This document shows, in pieces, positions 22,387 through 34,533 of a stretch of 64,000 nt of DNA (the first letter of the stretch is position 1; each line of letters opens with the position of its first letter). A model generated the notes under the pieces. It was not told the origin of the DNA and searched no databases. It saw only the letters and a program-made list of their open reading frames with translations. Both the position numbers and the translations under genes were made by a program. The stretch is from Scilla litardierei (Eukaryota; Streptophyta; Magnoliopsida; Asparagales; Asparagaceae), in the NCBI GenBank assembly GCA_030789695.1, contig CM061130.1:13197860-13261859 (forward strand). The letters are read 5' to 3'.

Positions 22387-23160
22387 GTGACAGTTACTGA
22401 TCTTAAATGTGACGTTCCTGAACTAAATGGCGAAAACTATAGGATTTGGAGGGAGAGGATACTCCTTCATTTGGGTGTGGCAGACATTGATTATGCCATC
22501 CGCAAGGATGAGCCACCAGCCATTACAGATACTAGCCTTCCTGAAGCTTTAGATCTTTATGAAAAGTGGGAGAGATCTAACCGTCTCTGCGTTATGTTCA
22601 TAAAGACTAAAATATCGGCTAGCATAAGGGGCTCGGTAGAAAAGCATGACAATGTCCGATCACTATTAAAGGCCATTGACGGCAGTTCCAGAGCTCCGAT
22701 AAGGCACTTGCGAGTACTCCCATTGGAAATTTTTCGTCGATAAAACTTACTGGTCTTGGAGGTATGCGTGAGCACATCATGCATATGTGGGATATTGCGG
22801 CTCAACTCAAGAAGTTGGAGGTTGAGATGTCTGATAGCTTTTTGGTGCATTACATTTTGAACACTCTCCCACATCAATACGGACCTTTCAAAATATCATA
22901 TAACACACATACAGATAAGTGGTCAATGAATGAACTTTTGACCATGTGTGTTCAGGAGGAAGGTCGGTTCATCATGGAGCATGGAGAGAATGTGCTGATG
23001 GCAACCAATAAGAAAGATGACAGACATCCCAAATTTAAGGGGATGGGTAAAGCGCCTGTTTAGGGAGGGATTGCTAAGGAATCCAAGTGCTTCTTCTGTA
23101 AAAAGAAGGGGCACATGAAGAAGGATTGCCTAAAATTCCTTCAATGGCGTAAGAAGAAAG
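22387..23160 (+). pseudogene. copia gag with CCHC knuckle, broken
   Basis: Begins TDLKCDVPELNGENYRIWRE, the usual first motif of copia gag. A frameshift falls near 22740; the second frame (22764-23063) ends in TAG at 23061-23063 and is followed in frame by the zinc knuckle CFFCKKKGHMKKDC (about 23088-23129). Gag would form the particle and bind element RNA. A frameshift and at least one stop disable it. Confidence 0.85.
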
Positions 23161-26100
23161 GTAACTCAATCTCTCTCGTCTGTTTTGAATCTAATATGAC
23201 TGATGTTCATTGTGACACATGGTGAATTGACTCTGGTTCTTCAATCCATGTTTCAACAACTTTGCAGGATATGACAAACATGCCAGCTTATGTTATATGG
23301 AGGCTTTATTTTGCTTTTGCATAATGTTTTTTATGTACCTGGTTTTTCCAGGAATTTGATTTCAAATTCAATTTCTAGACTGTTACCTTTAGGGTTTGTT
23401 TTTAATTTTCAAGGAACACCATTCAGTTTGGTTTATAAATCAGATGTTATTGGAAATGGCATATTGTGTAATGGTCTCTTTATGCTTAATTTGCAAAATA
23501 ATGCTGTCATGCATAATAATGCTGGTATGAAAAGATGTGTTATGAATGAGGAATCTTCAATGTTATGGCACCGGAGATTAGGACACATCTCCAAAGATAG
23601 AATCAAAAAGTTAGTAAATGATGGAGTACTTAGTACTTTGGATTTTGCTGACTTCGAGATTGGTGTGGACTGCATAAAGGGAAAGCGGACCAAGATATCT
23701 AAAAAGGGTGCACATAGAAGCTCTGAATTACTTGAAATCACTCATACAGATATTTGTTGTCTAGACATGGACATAAGTGGTCCGAGATACTTTATCTCCT
23801 TTATTGATGACTTTTCACGTTTCATGTATATCTACTTGCTTCATAACAAAAGTGAAGCATTAGATGCCTTTAAGGGTTTTAAGGCAGAAGTAGAGAAACA
23901 ATGTGAAAAACAAATTAAGATCGTGAGAAGTGATAGAGGAGGAGAGTATTATGGTAGATACACCGAAGATGGTCAAGCACCTGGTCCATTTGCAAAGTTT
24001 CTTCAAGAGCATGGAATAGTTGCTCAGTACACCAATCCAGGATCTCCTAGTGAGAATGGTGTAGCTGAAAGAAGAAACAGAACTTTGATGGAGATGGTTA
24101 GAAGTATGCGCAGTAATGCCAAACTTCCTATAACCTTATGGACTGAAGCTCTTAAAACGGTAGCTTATATATTGAACCGAATTCCAACTAAGGCTGTTCG
24201 AAAGACGCCTTTTGAATTATGGAAAGGTTGGAAACCGAGTTTGCGCCATGTACGCGTTTGGGGATGCCCTTCTGAAGTAAGAGTATGTAATCCATAAGAA
24301 AAGAAACTGGATCCTAGGACTATTAGTGGGTATTTCATTGGATATGCCGAAAATTCCAAAGGATACAGGTTCTATTGTCCATCTCATAGCACTAGGATTG
24401 TGGAGTCAAGAAATGCAAAATTTCTTGAGAATGACATGATCAGTGGGAGCGATCATATTCAGGGTACTATTCCTGAAAGGGATCATGCTGGTGATAGGCC
24501 TTCCACTTCAAATGATCGAATAATTGTCATTAGTAGTGCCCCTCGAGTTCAAAGGGGCATTGATCAACAAATAGAGAATCCACATGTTGATATTGATCCA
24601 GTAGATCAAGTTGTTCATGAAACTCCAGAAGCGGTTGAACAACCTTTAATTCAAGAAGAACCGCTGACGAATGAGCTACCAGTTGATCAACATGATCCTC
24701 AAGAAAATGTTGATACAACTTTAAGAAGATCTAGTAAGACAAGAAAATCAGCAATATCTAGTGACTATGTTGTGTATCTACAGGAATCAGACTTTAATGT
24801 TGGACCCGAAAATGATCCTGAGACGCTTTCACAAGCCATGAGTTCGAAAGAATCAAACTTATGGCATGATGCGATGAAAGATGAGATGAATTCGATGTCA
24901 TCGAATGGGGTATTGGACCTTTTTGAGTTACCTAAAGGGGCGAAAGCCGTTGGATGCAAATGGGTCTTTAAAACAAAGAAAGATTCATTGGGGTAGCATT
25001 GAGAGATATAAGGCCAGGCTCGTTGCCAAAGGATTCACTCAAAAGGAAGGAATCGATTACAAGGAGACATTTTCTCCTGTATCAAAGAAAGATTCTCTTT
25101 GCATAATCATGGCATTAGTTGCACATTTTGACTTGGAATTGCAACAAATGGATGTGAAAACGGCTTTTCTTAATGGAGACCTAGAGGAAGAAGTATACAT
25201 GAAGCAACCTGAAGGATTCTCCTCTAATAATGGTGAGCACTTGGTTTGCAAGCTTAAGAAATCCATATATGGATTAAAACAAGCCTCACGTCAATGGTAT
25301 TTGAAATTTCATGATGTTATATCTTCATTTGGATTTGAAGAAAACGTTGTGGATCAGTGTATATACCAGAAGGTTAGTGGAGCAAGATTTGTTTCTTAAT
25401 CCTATATGTGGATTACATTTTACTTGCAAGCAATGATAAGGGAATGCTATATAAGGTGAAACAATTTTTCTCAGGAAACTTTGATATGAAAGATCTGAGC
25501 GATGCATCTTATGTTATTGGCATTAAGATACATCGAGACAGAATGCGTTGTATTCTGGGATTGTCTCAAGAGACATATATTAACAAAGTTTTAGAGAGGT
25601 TTCGGATGAAGGATTGTTCACCAAGTGTGGCTCCCATCGGGAAGGGTGATAGGTTTAATTTAAACCAATGCCCAAAGAATGACTTTGAGCAGGAACAGAT
25701 GGTAAACATTCCTTATGCTTCTGCTGTTGGAAGCATAATGTATGCTCAGGTTTGCACAAGACCTGACATTGCATTTGCTGTTGGGATGTTGGGACGATAT
25801 CAGAGTAATCCAGGCATAGAACATTGGAAGGCTGCAAAGAAGGTAATGAGATACCTTAAGGGAACCAGAGACTACATGCTCATGTACAGACGGACGGACA
25901 ATTTGGAAATCATTGGCTACTTTGATTCAGATTTTGCTGGATGTGTTGATTCTCGAAAATCCACTTCGGGATACGTTTTCTTGCTAGCTGGTGGGGGTGT
26001 ATCATGGAGAAGTGCAAAACAGACCTTAATTGCTACTTCTACTATGGAAGCAGAGTTCGTATCTTGTTTTGAGGCTACTTCGCATGGTGTATGGATTAAG

Positions 26101-26385
26101 AATTTCATCACTAGACTTAGAATCATGGATTCTATTTCTAGACCACTGAGATTGTATTGTGACAATACAGCCGTTGTCTTCATGGCTAATAACAACAAAA
26201 TTGGTAGTCGAAGTAGACACATCGACATCAAGTATTTAGCCATAAAACAGAGGGTTAAGGATAAATCAGTCGACATTGCGCATATTCGTACTGATTTAAT
26301 GGTTGCTGATCCTTTAACTAAAGACATGCCACCACTAAAGTTTAAGGATCGTGTGGATAAAATGGGACTTGGTTCCTTATTGTAA
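23161..26385 (+). pseudogene. copia pol (protease-integrase-RT-RNase H), broken
   Basis: Protease shows IDSGSSIHVS after a TGA at 23223. The GAG-pre-integrase motif [10 protein letters not shown] and the integrase core follow (23290-24297: [30 protein letters not shown]) up to TAA at 24295. A hinge runs to the RT domain (24900-25400: RYKARLVAKGFTQKEG, QMDVKTAFLNGDL) with a frameshift near 24995 and a stop before the catalytic box. That box reads YVDYILLA: the second Asp of YVDD is Tyr (codon 25414-25416). RNase H follows to the stop at 26383. Enzymatically dead. Confidence 0.9.
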
Positions 26386-26656
26386 TAACATTGTTATTTA
26401 ATGAAATTCTTGTTGTGATATTTTCTCATATATGGTTGTGTGCACATTTTGATACATTATCATGAGAAAGATCATTAAGTTTGGACCATGAATAAACATA
26501 GGGTTTATTCATAAAGATATATAACCTATTATTGAGAAACATGATACATTGTAATACATGGAAGATAATACTTGCTTTTAAAAGGACTTATCGCCATGAT
26601 TCATGTATTTTTGTTTCTTGTTGGGAATATTGGTTTAAGTGGGTCAAGTGGGAGAA
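26386..26656 (+). other. 3' untranslated region and polypurine tract
   Basis: AT-rich; ends with AAGTGGGAGAA (26646-26656) immediately before the LTR start TGTTAG. Confidence 0.7.
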
Positions 26657-27128
26657 TGTTAGAAATTCCCGTTGGAATTCTTCCCGTTAGTGATCCACAG
26701 TTGTAAAACCAATCCCTCCATAAAAAATGAATTTTTGAAATTGAGAGCCGTTGATGGAACGGATCTTGAATCCTTAAATAGGGGTTTTGGTCCCTCAATC
26801 TACTCTCTCGGTTTCAGACAATACACCATCATATAGGAGTGATTTGAGACTGAGAAGATCAAAATCGGTGAGGAAAGTTTACCTTGTTAGTTGGAGAAGC
26901 AATGGCCGGAGGTGAGATCCGTTTTCTTCCGCAATCCGTGATGAAATTCATCATGATTAAGTTTAACATAAATCGCTTGCATTCTCAACGAAGCATTTCC
27001 TTCACCTTTAGGTCAGAGATATCATGCATCGTGTGCTTCAAGGCAAAAGCGTGGTTTCGTTTAACGTGATCATGCAGAACAGATGATGGATGAGACAATT
27101 GTTTCAGTGTGGATCTAGGATTGTAACA
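26657..27128 (+). repeat. 3' LTR of copia element
   Basis: Begins TGTTAGAAATTCCCG and is taken to end ATTGTAACA, giving TGTTA...TAACA terminal inverted repeats and a length of 472 bp. TTAAATAGG near 26775 could be the TATA box. The right boundary is inferred because no second LTR is available. Confidence 0.65.
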
Positions 27129-27957
27129 AGAGTACTCCAACACAAACAAGAAAAGGAATACCTTGAGTCATTGCTATTTCATTGGAAGAAAGGTCTGTGA
27201 GTGGACATACGTACACATGCGTCGGCCAAGGGCCTGTTCTTTTGCTGGAATAGGAAGAATGGAATTGGGGTAAAGTTTGTATTCCTAAGAGAGAGAAAAT
27301 AGCCAAGTAGAAAGTAAAAAATGCGTAGTACGCAATAAATGGACCAGTTATTAACTGCAGTACCGAAGGAACAAACGTACCATTTTGCATTAGAATATCT
27401 CGGACACATCATCTTTTAATCCATGAGTGCATAAGAAAGAAATTTTTCATCAACACTCGAGGGTTCTTCTTATAGAAAGATGTGCATTAGATATTTGAAT
27501 TTATAAAATAGATATACCTCTTGCTTAGCTGGGAGCTTATTCCCGTTTACTAGTAATATCTTCAGATTTCCAAATTGATCAATTCATCGATGGAAATCGG
27601 ATTCGATTCATCCATCCCCCCGCATGACTTAACCAAGCATTTGAATTTTGAACTCAGAGCAAGTGCAATTGAACGAATGCATTTCGTTCCGTACACAGAT
27701 TTATACACAGAAGCCGCCCAGAAGGACCATGCATGCATCAAGAATTAATGTAACAAAACTCATCATTATCACCCGCAATTCAAACTACATTCAACTCAAA
27801 AGTAACTCTCATCCACGTCAATTCATCATCCATTCAAGTTTCCTGGAATATCACAAAATGCAAACAATGGAAACGCCAGCATCAACAGATATAAGGTGCA
27901 AGAATCAAGAACAAAGTATCTGGAGCAACTTCAATACAAAGAAACAGGCTATACGAT
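27129..27957. other. Intergenic, nothing supported
   Basis: AT-rich. A GGGCCTGTTCTTTTG stretch at 27232 resembles a Tourist terminus but has no partner. No gene seen. Confidence 0.4.
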
Positions 27958-29081
27958 CTACTCAAATGCTGATGTGCGGATACCGGAGTCGACGTGTGGA
28001 ACGCCATCTGCGATCGAAGCGGGCCAGTCTCGGGGAAGCACCCTCAGTTGATAACGCTGTGGATCGACGCCACTGTTCGCCAGCAGAATCACTCGCCCCT
28101 GCACCCAAAGCAGCAGCTCCACATTTAAGCTGTCGAATCTTATCGGCCTCGGCATCTCCCGGCAGACCATGGTCATGTCCTCCTGCCTCCATCTTGCGAC
28201 CGAGCCATCCCCGTTCCCTGCAGCATCGAGGTCAGCCTGTATTTCCACCTTGAACCGGTCGACAAGCTGCCACCACCTCCCGAACTTGCTATTCAAATCC
28301 AAACGAAACAGCTCAGCCGTACTGTGTCGACGGGCCTCCTTGACAATGGTACTGTGACGGGCCTCCTTCGCAATGACGAGGGACAAGGCTCCCGTAGCCC
28401 TGCCCAATTTGATTCTTGACACCGTTGGCCTCCTTCGCAATGACGAGGGACATGGCTCCCGTAGCCCTGCCCAATTTGATTCTTGACACCGTTGATCTCT
28501 CTCGCGGATCAAACCTCAACGCAAGGAAAAAAATGGGCAAACTGACAAGGGTTAGGGCCGAGCTTCGACTCAAGGGTATAAACTCCTTGGTTAGCAGGCA
28601 GGAATGGCGGCCGGAGGTCTCCGTTGCGAGCCAATACGAAGTCCTCCCGAATGACATCCCACTGTTCGGGACGATGCCGAACCCCTCGAGCTCCGGTACG
28701 GCTCTCGCGTCGAACAAGTCCCAAGAATTGGTAGATGACCTGAAAGTTTCGAAGGTAAGGCCGTAATTACCTCCTCGGTGTTCAAACGCCAAGAACACAA
28801 GAAACTCCGGCCTGGGGCTGTGGAGTGCGGCCAGAACGACTTGGGGGGTCAAGGTTGTCTCCTTCATCAGCCCAGATCGTTGGAGAAGCGTCGTCGATCC
28901 TTCTGGCAGGTTCCGCGATCAATGGGTTGCATACCCCGTATGCGCTGTCACCCTCGATGCGGAAGACGGCGAGTTCCTTGCAAGCTGATAAGATGGTACC
29001 CATGGCCGCCGGCTGCCATCTCAAAACGTCGGGACCCTCGCTGTCGTCGTCGAAGTAGAACAGAGTATTGGTGGCCGCCAT
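27958..29081 (-). pseudogene. F-box-associated-type protein, left copy
   Basis: Starts MAATNTLFYFDDDSEGPD at 29081 on the minus strand. It contains ILSACKELAVFRIEGDSAYG followed by VCNPL, the pattern of F-box-associated domains (a small strand pair, then VCNPLT), and later RSSTNSWDLF, a repeat typical of the same beta-propeller-like region. The frame shifts near 28860. A 67-bp internal tandem duplication disrupts the C-terminal part, which then continues to a stop at 27958. No F-box is seen at the N-terminus. It would act as a substrate adaptor if fused to an F-box; here it looks like a fragment. Most of it is one arm of the inverted repeat. Confidence 0.5.
28371..28504. repeat. 67-bp tandem duplication within left arm
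   Basis: CAATGACGAGGGACA-GCTCCCGTAG begins at 28371 and again at 28438. A counterpart lies in the right arm near 29830-29960, so the duplication predates the inversion. Confidence 0.85.
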
Positions 29082-29250
29082 TTCTTGGTTTTCTTGCACT
29101 TTCGTTGACGTGGACGATGACGTACTGTGGATTCTTGCACTTTGGGTGATTTTTTTGTTGGTTGTTTGCTTTGCGAGAAGAATCACCCAAATTGCAAGAA
29201 TCCACAGTACGTCATCGTCCACGTCAACGAAAGTGCAAGAAAACCAAGAA

Positions 29251-30095
29251 ATGGCGGCCACCAATACTCTGTTCTACTTCGACGACGACAGCGAGAGTCC
29301 CGACGTTTTGAGATGGCAGCCGGCGGCCATGGGTATCATCTTATCAGCTTGCAAGGGACTCGACGTCTTCCGCATCGAGGGTGACAGCGCATACGGAGTA
29401 TGCAACCCATTGATTGCCGAACCCGCCAGAAGGATCGACGACGCTTCTCCAACGATCTGGGTTGATGAAGGAGACAACCTTGACCACCACAAGTCGTTCT
29501 GGCCACAGTCCACAGCCCCAGGCCGGAGTTTCTAGTGTTCTTGGCGTTTGAACACCGAGGAGGTAATTACGGCCTTACCTTCGACACCTTCAGGTCATCT
29601 ACCAATTCTTGGGACTTGTTCGACGTGAGAGCCGTACCGGAGCTTGAGGGGTTCTGCATCGTCCTGAACAGTGGGATGTCATTCGGGAGGACTTCGTATT
29701 GGCTCGCAACGGAGACCTCCGGCCACCATTCCTGCCTGCTAACCAAGGAGTTTATACCCTTCAGTCGAAGCTCGGCCCCAACCCTTGTCCGTTTGCCCAT
29801 TTCTTTCCTGGCGTTGAGGTTCGATCCGCGCGAGAGATCAACGGTGTCAAGAATCAAATTGGGCAGTGCTACAGGAGCCCTGTCCCTCGTCATTGCGAAG
29901 GATGCCAACGGTGTCAAGAATCAAATTGGGCAAGGCTACGGGAGCCATGTCCCTCGTCACTGCGAAGGAGGCCCGTCACAGTACCATTGTCAAGGAGGCC
30001 CGTCGACACAGTACGGTTGGGCTGTTTCGTTTGGATTTGAATAGCAAGTCCGGGAGGTGGTGGCAGCTCGTCGACCGGTTCAAGGTGGAAGTATA
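29251..30095 (+). pseudogene. F-box-associated-type protein, right copy
   Basis: Mirror copy of the left gene: MAATNTLFYFDDDSESPD starts at 29251, the first frame ends in TAG at 29533, and the matching downstream part runs in another frame from 29535 (VFLAFEHRGGNYGLTFDTF-like) to about 30095. It stops short of the extra C-terminal segment found at 27958-28167, so the duplicated unit covers only the first kilobase of the gene. Substitutions relative to the left arm are few, so the event looks fairly recent. Confidence 0.5.
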
Positions 30096-30164
30096 GGCTG
30101 ACCTCGATGCTGCAGGGAACGGGGATGGCTCGGTCGCAAGATGGAGGCAGGAGGACATGACCAA

Positions 30165-31257
30165 TGCAACCACCTCCATTTTATAAAATCACGCCTTGCT
30201 TTTATCACCCCCTCCAATCACCTGCAAACTCACCAACTACGAACATAGGCAATTATCAGCAGCGCAGAAAATTAAGACCAAACAAGCCACATCGACAGAA
30301 CAATTAAGGACTTCAGATGTTAGAATTGGAGTTTGTTGGATTACATGTGAGGGAACATGGGATTAGAATTTCTTGGGACAGTTTTTGCTTTCAGTACCAA
30401 GCTATATATGTTGCACGGACACGGCCAAGCCAACATGTACACAACAAGTGAAAATGTAGCACATTTGGAAAAAAAATTGTTTGGCATGTGTGTCCGACAC
30501 ATTGGACGTCACACGGTTTCATGGTAGAAGTGTACGGGCTACGTAGGACACAAGTATAAAGATGTGACGGTGTATGGTTTATGGTTAACACACTGTCTGA
30601 ATGTTATTGCATGTTTCATGTTCTTTCTAAAATAAGCTTCCTAAATAGAAGAGACTGCTACAGTCTTTCAAGCCTGTCTACAAACAGGTACCATGAGAAT
30701 AAGATCACGTATTTAAAAATAAAAAATTGAGGGATGGAGAAGCTTATAGCCATTCCGGCTCTTTGTAAGCAGGTGCTATGAAAATATGATAATAATTTGA
30801 ACGTAACAACTACACAGAATGGAAATAGATACTGTTATATCACTCTATACCTATCTGTAACTAAGTAGTACTATAATAATTTAATAACTGATCATTGAAT
30901 ATGGACTCTGACATTATCTAAAGAACCATGGTCAAACTTGAACTCTGTTTCAGTTAATTTTAACAGTGCCCCAGCTTAATCCTATCTATCCCACCTAATA
31001 TCTTCTCGTTCCCACCAAATCCTTTCGTTCCATTAACGTCCTTCAAGCGCCATGCTCTGCATATGTCACTGTATTCAACAGAATCACATGAGCTCATACA
31101 ATAAAAACCAATCAATCGATGAGTTGTAAAAAATGATATCAGTGCTTATTTTCAAAAATTCAAGATTGAAGGCTTGACAAGTAATAATCATGTGTCACTG
31201 TTGGAATTATGATATTGACTATGTCAAACAGTTCAAAATTTCGACTCTTGTCTTAAA
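30165..31257. other. Intergenic, nothing supported
   Basis: AT-rich DNA without a supported gene or repeat. Confidence 0.4.
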
Positions 31258-31441
31258 TAGGGATGAGAATGGGCATGCCCAAAGCCCGATTGGGCTTCCA
31301 ATTGGGCATGCCACATCCTCGTCCCTACTGATCCTTTCACTAATTCTAGAAAGAAATAGTGAAAGGATCAGTAGGGACGAGGATGTGGCATGCCCAATTG
31401 GAAGCCCAATCGGGCTTTGGGCATGCACATTCTCATCCCTA
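31258..31441. mobile_element. Fold-back hAT-like MITE, 184 bp
   Basis: Starts TAGGGATGAG and ends CTCATCCCTA-like; the two halves are near-perfect reverse complements, meeting near 31350 around TTCTAGAAAG. Flanks GTCTTAAA (31250-31257) and GTCTTAAT (31442-31449) form an 8-bp target duplication with one mismatch, as for hAT elements. RNA from it would form a long hairpin. Confidence 0.92.
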
Positions 31442-31658
31442 GTCTTAATTACCTCTTGGACTAAATAGACATTTGTCAATAATGAACCACTTTCTATATA
31501 AAGATTCAACAAAGAAGAATTTGCCAGCCTACACAGTTAATGTGAAAGTAAGCCGGAAGAAATAAGCAAGCAATGAAGCAAATCATCCAAAAGACCAATT
31601 CATAAGTTTTTTAATTTAAGCATCATCATGAAATCAAGTAGAAAGGAACGAGAGGTAC

Positions 31659-33424
31659 CTGTACAGGAACATCCAACGGGAGCGCCATTCGATCAATTAA
31701 GTTGACTCTAATCCTATCCGAATCAATCTGCATATCAGCTGCATGCTTGTCGCAGATCCCAGCGCTGTCACTATGCCTACTCAACTGACTATGCCTTCCT
31801 ACCCACACGAACAGAACACTCGCCTTAGCTTTGGCTTTCCCTGGACTCGAATTTGATGGCACTAACAACATGAACACCGATATCGAATCAAGAACCCCAG
31901 GACTAGTCTCTTCCACCTTTTCCATGCTAGGCCAATGGAAAAGAGCTCGCTTATTCGGCCAAATGCAGTCATTGACATCACTACTCACAGTAGACATTTC
32001 TTCTTCATCAACCATGCGACCTGATGATGTTGGTTTATCTGTATCCATTCCTACTGTGTGTTCATCTACATCGGAAATGGAAGGCGGTGATAAGCACCAA
32101 TCCCAGACTATATCCCTTGGGGATAGCCACCTCTCGCCACCTCAGACGGCGGCAATAAAACCAGAGATGGGGGGTTGCTTCCTCTCCGCTCCGCCAGAGA
32201 CCTCAAAGAAGCAGTGGACAAACAATCCTTATCATCATCTGTGATCGTCATCACCTTACTAGAGTGCAAAGGTGGAAGCTTGGCAAGGACGGGCGGCTGC
32301 AGCAGCAATGGCAGATGTGCAACATGCAAGTCGGACCCCGAGGGGGACGGATTCTGCCAATCCAAAGAGGACGATGAAGCCGGAGAGAATGTGGACATTG
32401 TGGAAGCAGTATCCCCGGAAGTAACGCTTGAATCACCCGACAAAGAGTTTGGTGACTGGAATTGCGACTGCCTTCGCTCCTCCTCCTCATCACCATCCTC
32501 CTCATCTTCATCTTCCTCCTCAGGGATCCCATCCACTCCTCCCACCATAAATTTCGTCCTCACCCTACTCCACCCACTCTCGCTCACAGCCGTGGTGGTG
32601 CCTTTGAGAGCCCTCTTAAAGATCTCGAAATCGAGATCATAAAGCTCCGCCCTTTTATTCCCAATATCGTGTGGAGAAGGTGGATGATCTTCCGCTGTCA
32701 GCGCATTCCAGAACTCTCCATTCTCCGATCCTTCGCACACGGTCAAGATATTCACCTTCATATTCCATATTCTCGTACCTGACTAATTGTCTGGCGGAGG
32801 AACTGGCACTTGCGGCCATGACCTGCTCGCTGAATTTCCCCAACCAAACAAAAATCCGAAAATTCGCATGAACCACAAGAAACGCACCGCGGGCGTCGAA
32901 CTTTGGCAGCCACGGCCTGTCGACGGCCTTGGGGACGAGATACAAGGGACCGTACGGCGAGTGGGGAGCCATCCTGTAGACGCGGACCACAGACCCAGGG
33001 CTAGGCGGGAGCGAGTGGACGCGGCGCTGGCACTGGAGGAGCTGAGAAGCGAAGCCGAGGTTGGGGTCGGCGACGGAGCGGGTAGACCGGGGGAGGGCGA
33101 GGGCGTCGGCGAAGGAGTGGGAGCGGGACCACATGAGGTAGGCGATGACGAGGGCGGGGGAGCGGGAGGCGCCTTTGGAGCAGTGGACGACGGCTCTGGC
33201 GCCGGGGATGGACCGGACGAGCTCGAGGAAGTCGAAGGCGTCGTAGAGGACGGAGGTGATGTCCTCGGCGGGGGAGTCGTGGAGGTGGATGGTCTTGTAG
33301 GTGATGTCGGAGGGGAAGTAGTCGGTGCACCGGGGGAGGCGGTGGCGGCGGAGGGCGTCGCTGCCGAGGGGGAGATAGCGCGGCGGCTGGGCCTCGAGGG
33401 CCGTGAGTCTGATTTTTCTAGGGT
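31659..33424 (-). pseudogene. MKP1-like: MKP1-like MAP kinase phosphatase, 5'-truncated
   Basis: Plant MKP1 dephosphorylates stress MAP kinases. The dual-specificity phosphatase part is seen with DSPAEDITSVLYDAFDF and the active site VHCSKGASRS (HC-x5-R, codons 33162-33185), then WSRSHSFADAL and VVRVYRMAPHSPYGPLY. A gelsolin-like part follows (RGAFLVVHANFRIFVWLGKF, then ILTVCEGSENGEFWNAL), an acidic/Ser-rich linker, and a C-terminal part WPSMEKVEETSPGVLDS and VLFVWVGR. About 15-20 residues between LRRHRLPR and CTDYFPSD that relatives have seem missing, the frame shifts near 32780 and again near 32100, and the 5' end is cut by a Tourist-like terminus at 33440. A donor GTACCT at 31658 suggests a further exon not found. 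A pseudogene, or a gene with sequence errors. Confidence 0.72.
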
Positions 33425-33436
33425 TATGATGTTCAC

Positions 33437-33700
33437 TAAGGGCCCGTTTATTTGGTTGAACGTGGGGTTTGAGAATCTTGGAGGGGTGTGGAATCTTTGG
33501 AGAGAGAAAAGAAGAGTTTTGTGTTTCTTCTGTTGGAAGTGGGTTTGGAAAGTTGGATTGGGATTTGAATGAGGGTCACACACAAGAATCTTGTGTTTCT
33601 TTGGTTGAAAGTGTGATTGAGAATGTTGGAAGAAGTTAGTTGGGATTGGGGTGAGGATAAATTAGGTGAGATTACCCCCACCCTTTTATTTAAAACTACC
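33437..33700 (+). mobile_element. PIF/Tourist-like terminus
   Basis: TAA (33437-33439) followed by GGGCCCGTTTATTTGG is the pattern of a PIF/Harbinger or Tourist element (TWA target, GGGCCC-type inverted repeat). It ends the MKP1-like coding sequence. I did not find the matching right terminus, so the extent is open; the Harbinger genes at 57.6-60.7 kb could belong to the same element. Confidence 0.5.
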
Positions 33701-33701
33701 A

Positions 33702-34470
33702 AGGAGCCAACTGCAAGGCATATAAATTCCAGATTCAAGAGATAAACCATGGATCCACTGCAAAGCATATATATAAATCAAGTAGGCAAGGCAAAGAAAC
33801 CAGTTGATAACAGAGGGTTAGAAGAGCTAACCCATGGAGCCAACTGCAAGGCATATAAATTCCAGATTCAAGAGATAAACCATGGAGCCAGTGCAAGACA
33901 TATATATAAATCAAGTAGGCAAGGCAAAGAAACCAGTTGATAACAGAGTGTGAGAAGATATAACCAAAGGAGCCAACTGCAAGGCATATAAATTCCAGAT
34001 TCAAGAGATAAACCATGGAGCCACTGCAAGGCATATATATAAATCAAGTAGACAATGCATAGAAACCACTTGATAACACAGGGTGAGAAGAGATAACCCA
34101 AGGAGCCAACTGCTTGGCATATAAATTCCAGATTGAAGAGATAAACCAAGGAGCAATGTAAGGCATATATATAACTCAAGTAGGCATTGCATAGAAACCA
34201 CTTGAAAACACAAGGAGAGAAGAGATAAACCTTGGAGCCAACTGCAAGGCATATAATTTCCTGATTCAAGAGATAAACCATGGAGCCACAGTAAGACATA
34301 TATATAAATCAAGTAAGCAAGGCAAAGAAACCAGTTGATAACAGAGGATGAGAAGAGCTAAACCATGGAGCCAACTGCAAGGCATATAAATTCCTGATTC
34401 AAGAGATTAAACCATGGAGCCACTGCAAGGCATATATATAAATCAAGTAGGCAATGCACAGAAACTCAAG
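33702..34470. repeat. 133-bp tandem array, left
   Basis: About six units with a period of about 133 bp, each containing GCCAACTGCAAGGCATATAA and a TATATATAAATCAAGTAGGC block. The same unit recurs at 55.9 and 56.7-57.4 kb, beyond the 20-kb SIRE-like insertion. Confidence 0.93.
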
Positions 34471-34533
34471 CTTCAACCATAGAGAACATAGTTTGTTTTG
34501 AAACATAGTCAAAAAGTACAATGTATCTTCCCA

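Larger units (their letters stand above)
22211..27128 (+). mobile_element. Ty1/copia element, 5' truncated
   Basis: Leader, gag, protease, integrase, RT and RNase H in copia order, with a 472-bp 3' LTR. The 5' LTR and primer site are absent because a type C SIRE-like LTR abuts at 22210. The RNase H motif set (YFDSDFAGCVDSRKSTSGY) is of the Tork/Angela type; I hold that lineage only loosely. Multiple stops and frameshifts make it defective. Confidence 0.85.
28168..30164. repeat. 2-kb inverted duplication of F-box-type gene
   Basis: Arms 28168-29151 and 29181-30164 are reverse complements with scattered mismatches and no net length change (every paired position sums to 58332), with a 29-bp spacer at 29152-29180. 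Each arm includes the ATG (29081 minus, 29251 plus). A transcript across it would fold into a stem of about 980 bp. Confidence 0.95.

Noticed and set aside
27232..27300. Second Tourist-like element from GGGCCTGTTCTTTTG
   Set aside because: No TWA target site and no matching inverted end found.
32787..33572. 261-codon Gly/Val/Glu-rich plus-strand frame
   Set aside because: It is the antisense of the GC-rich MKP1-like exon, open because of base composition.
33735..34312. Open frames in the 133-bp array encoding a repeated MPCSGSMVYLLNLEF peptide
   Set aside because: The frame repeats only because the DNA repeats with a period of 133; copies shift and break. Treated as non-coding array.
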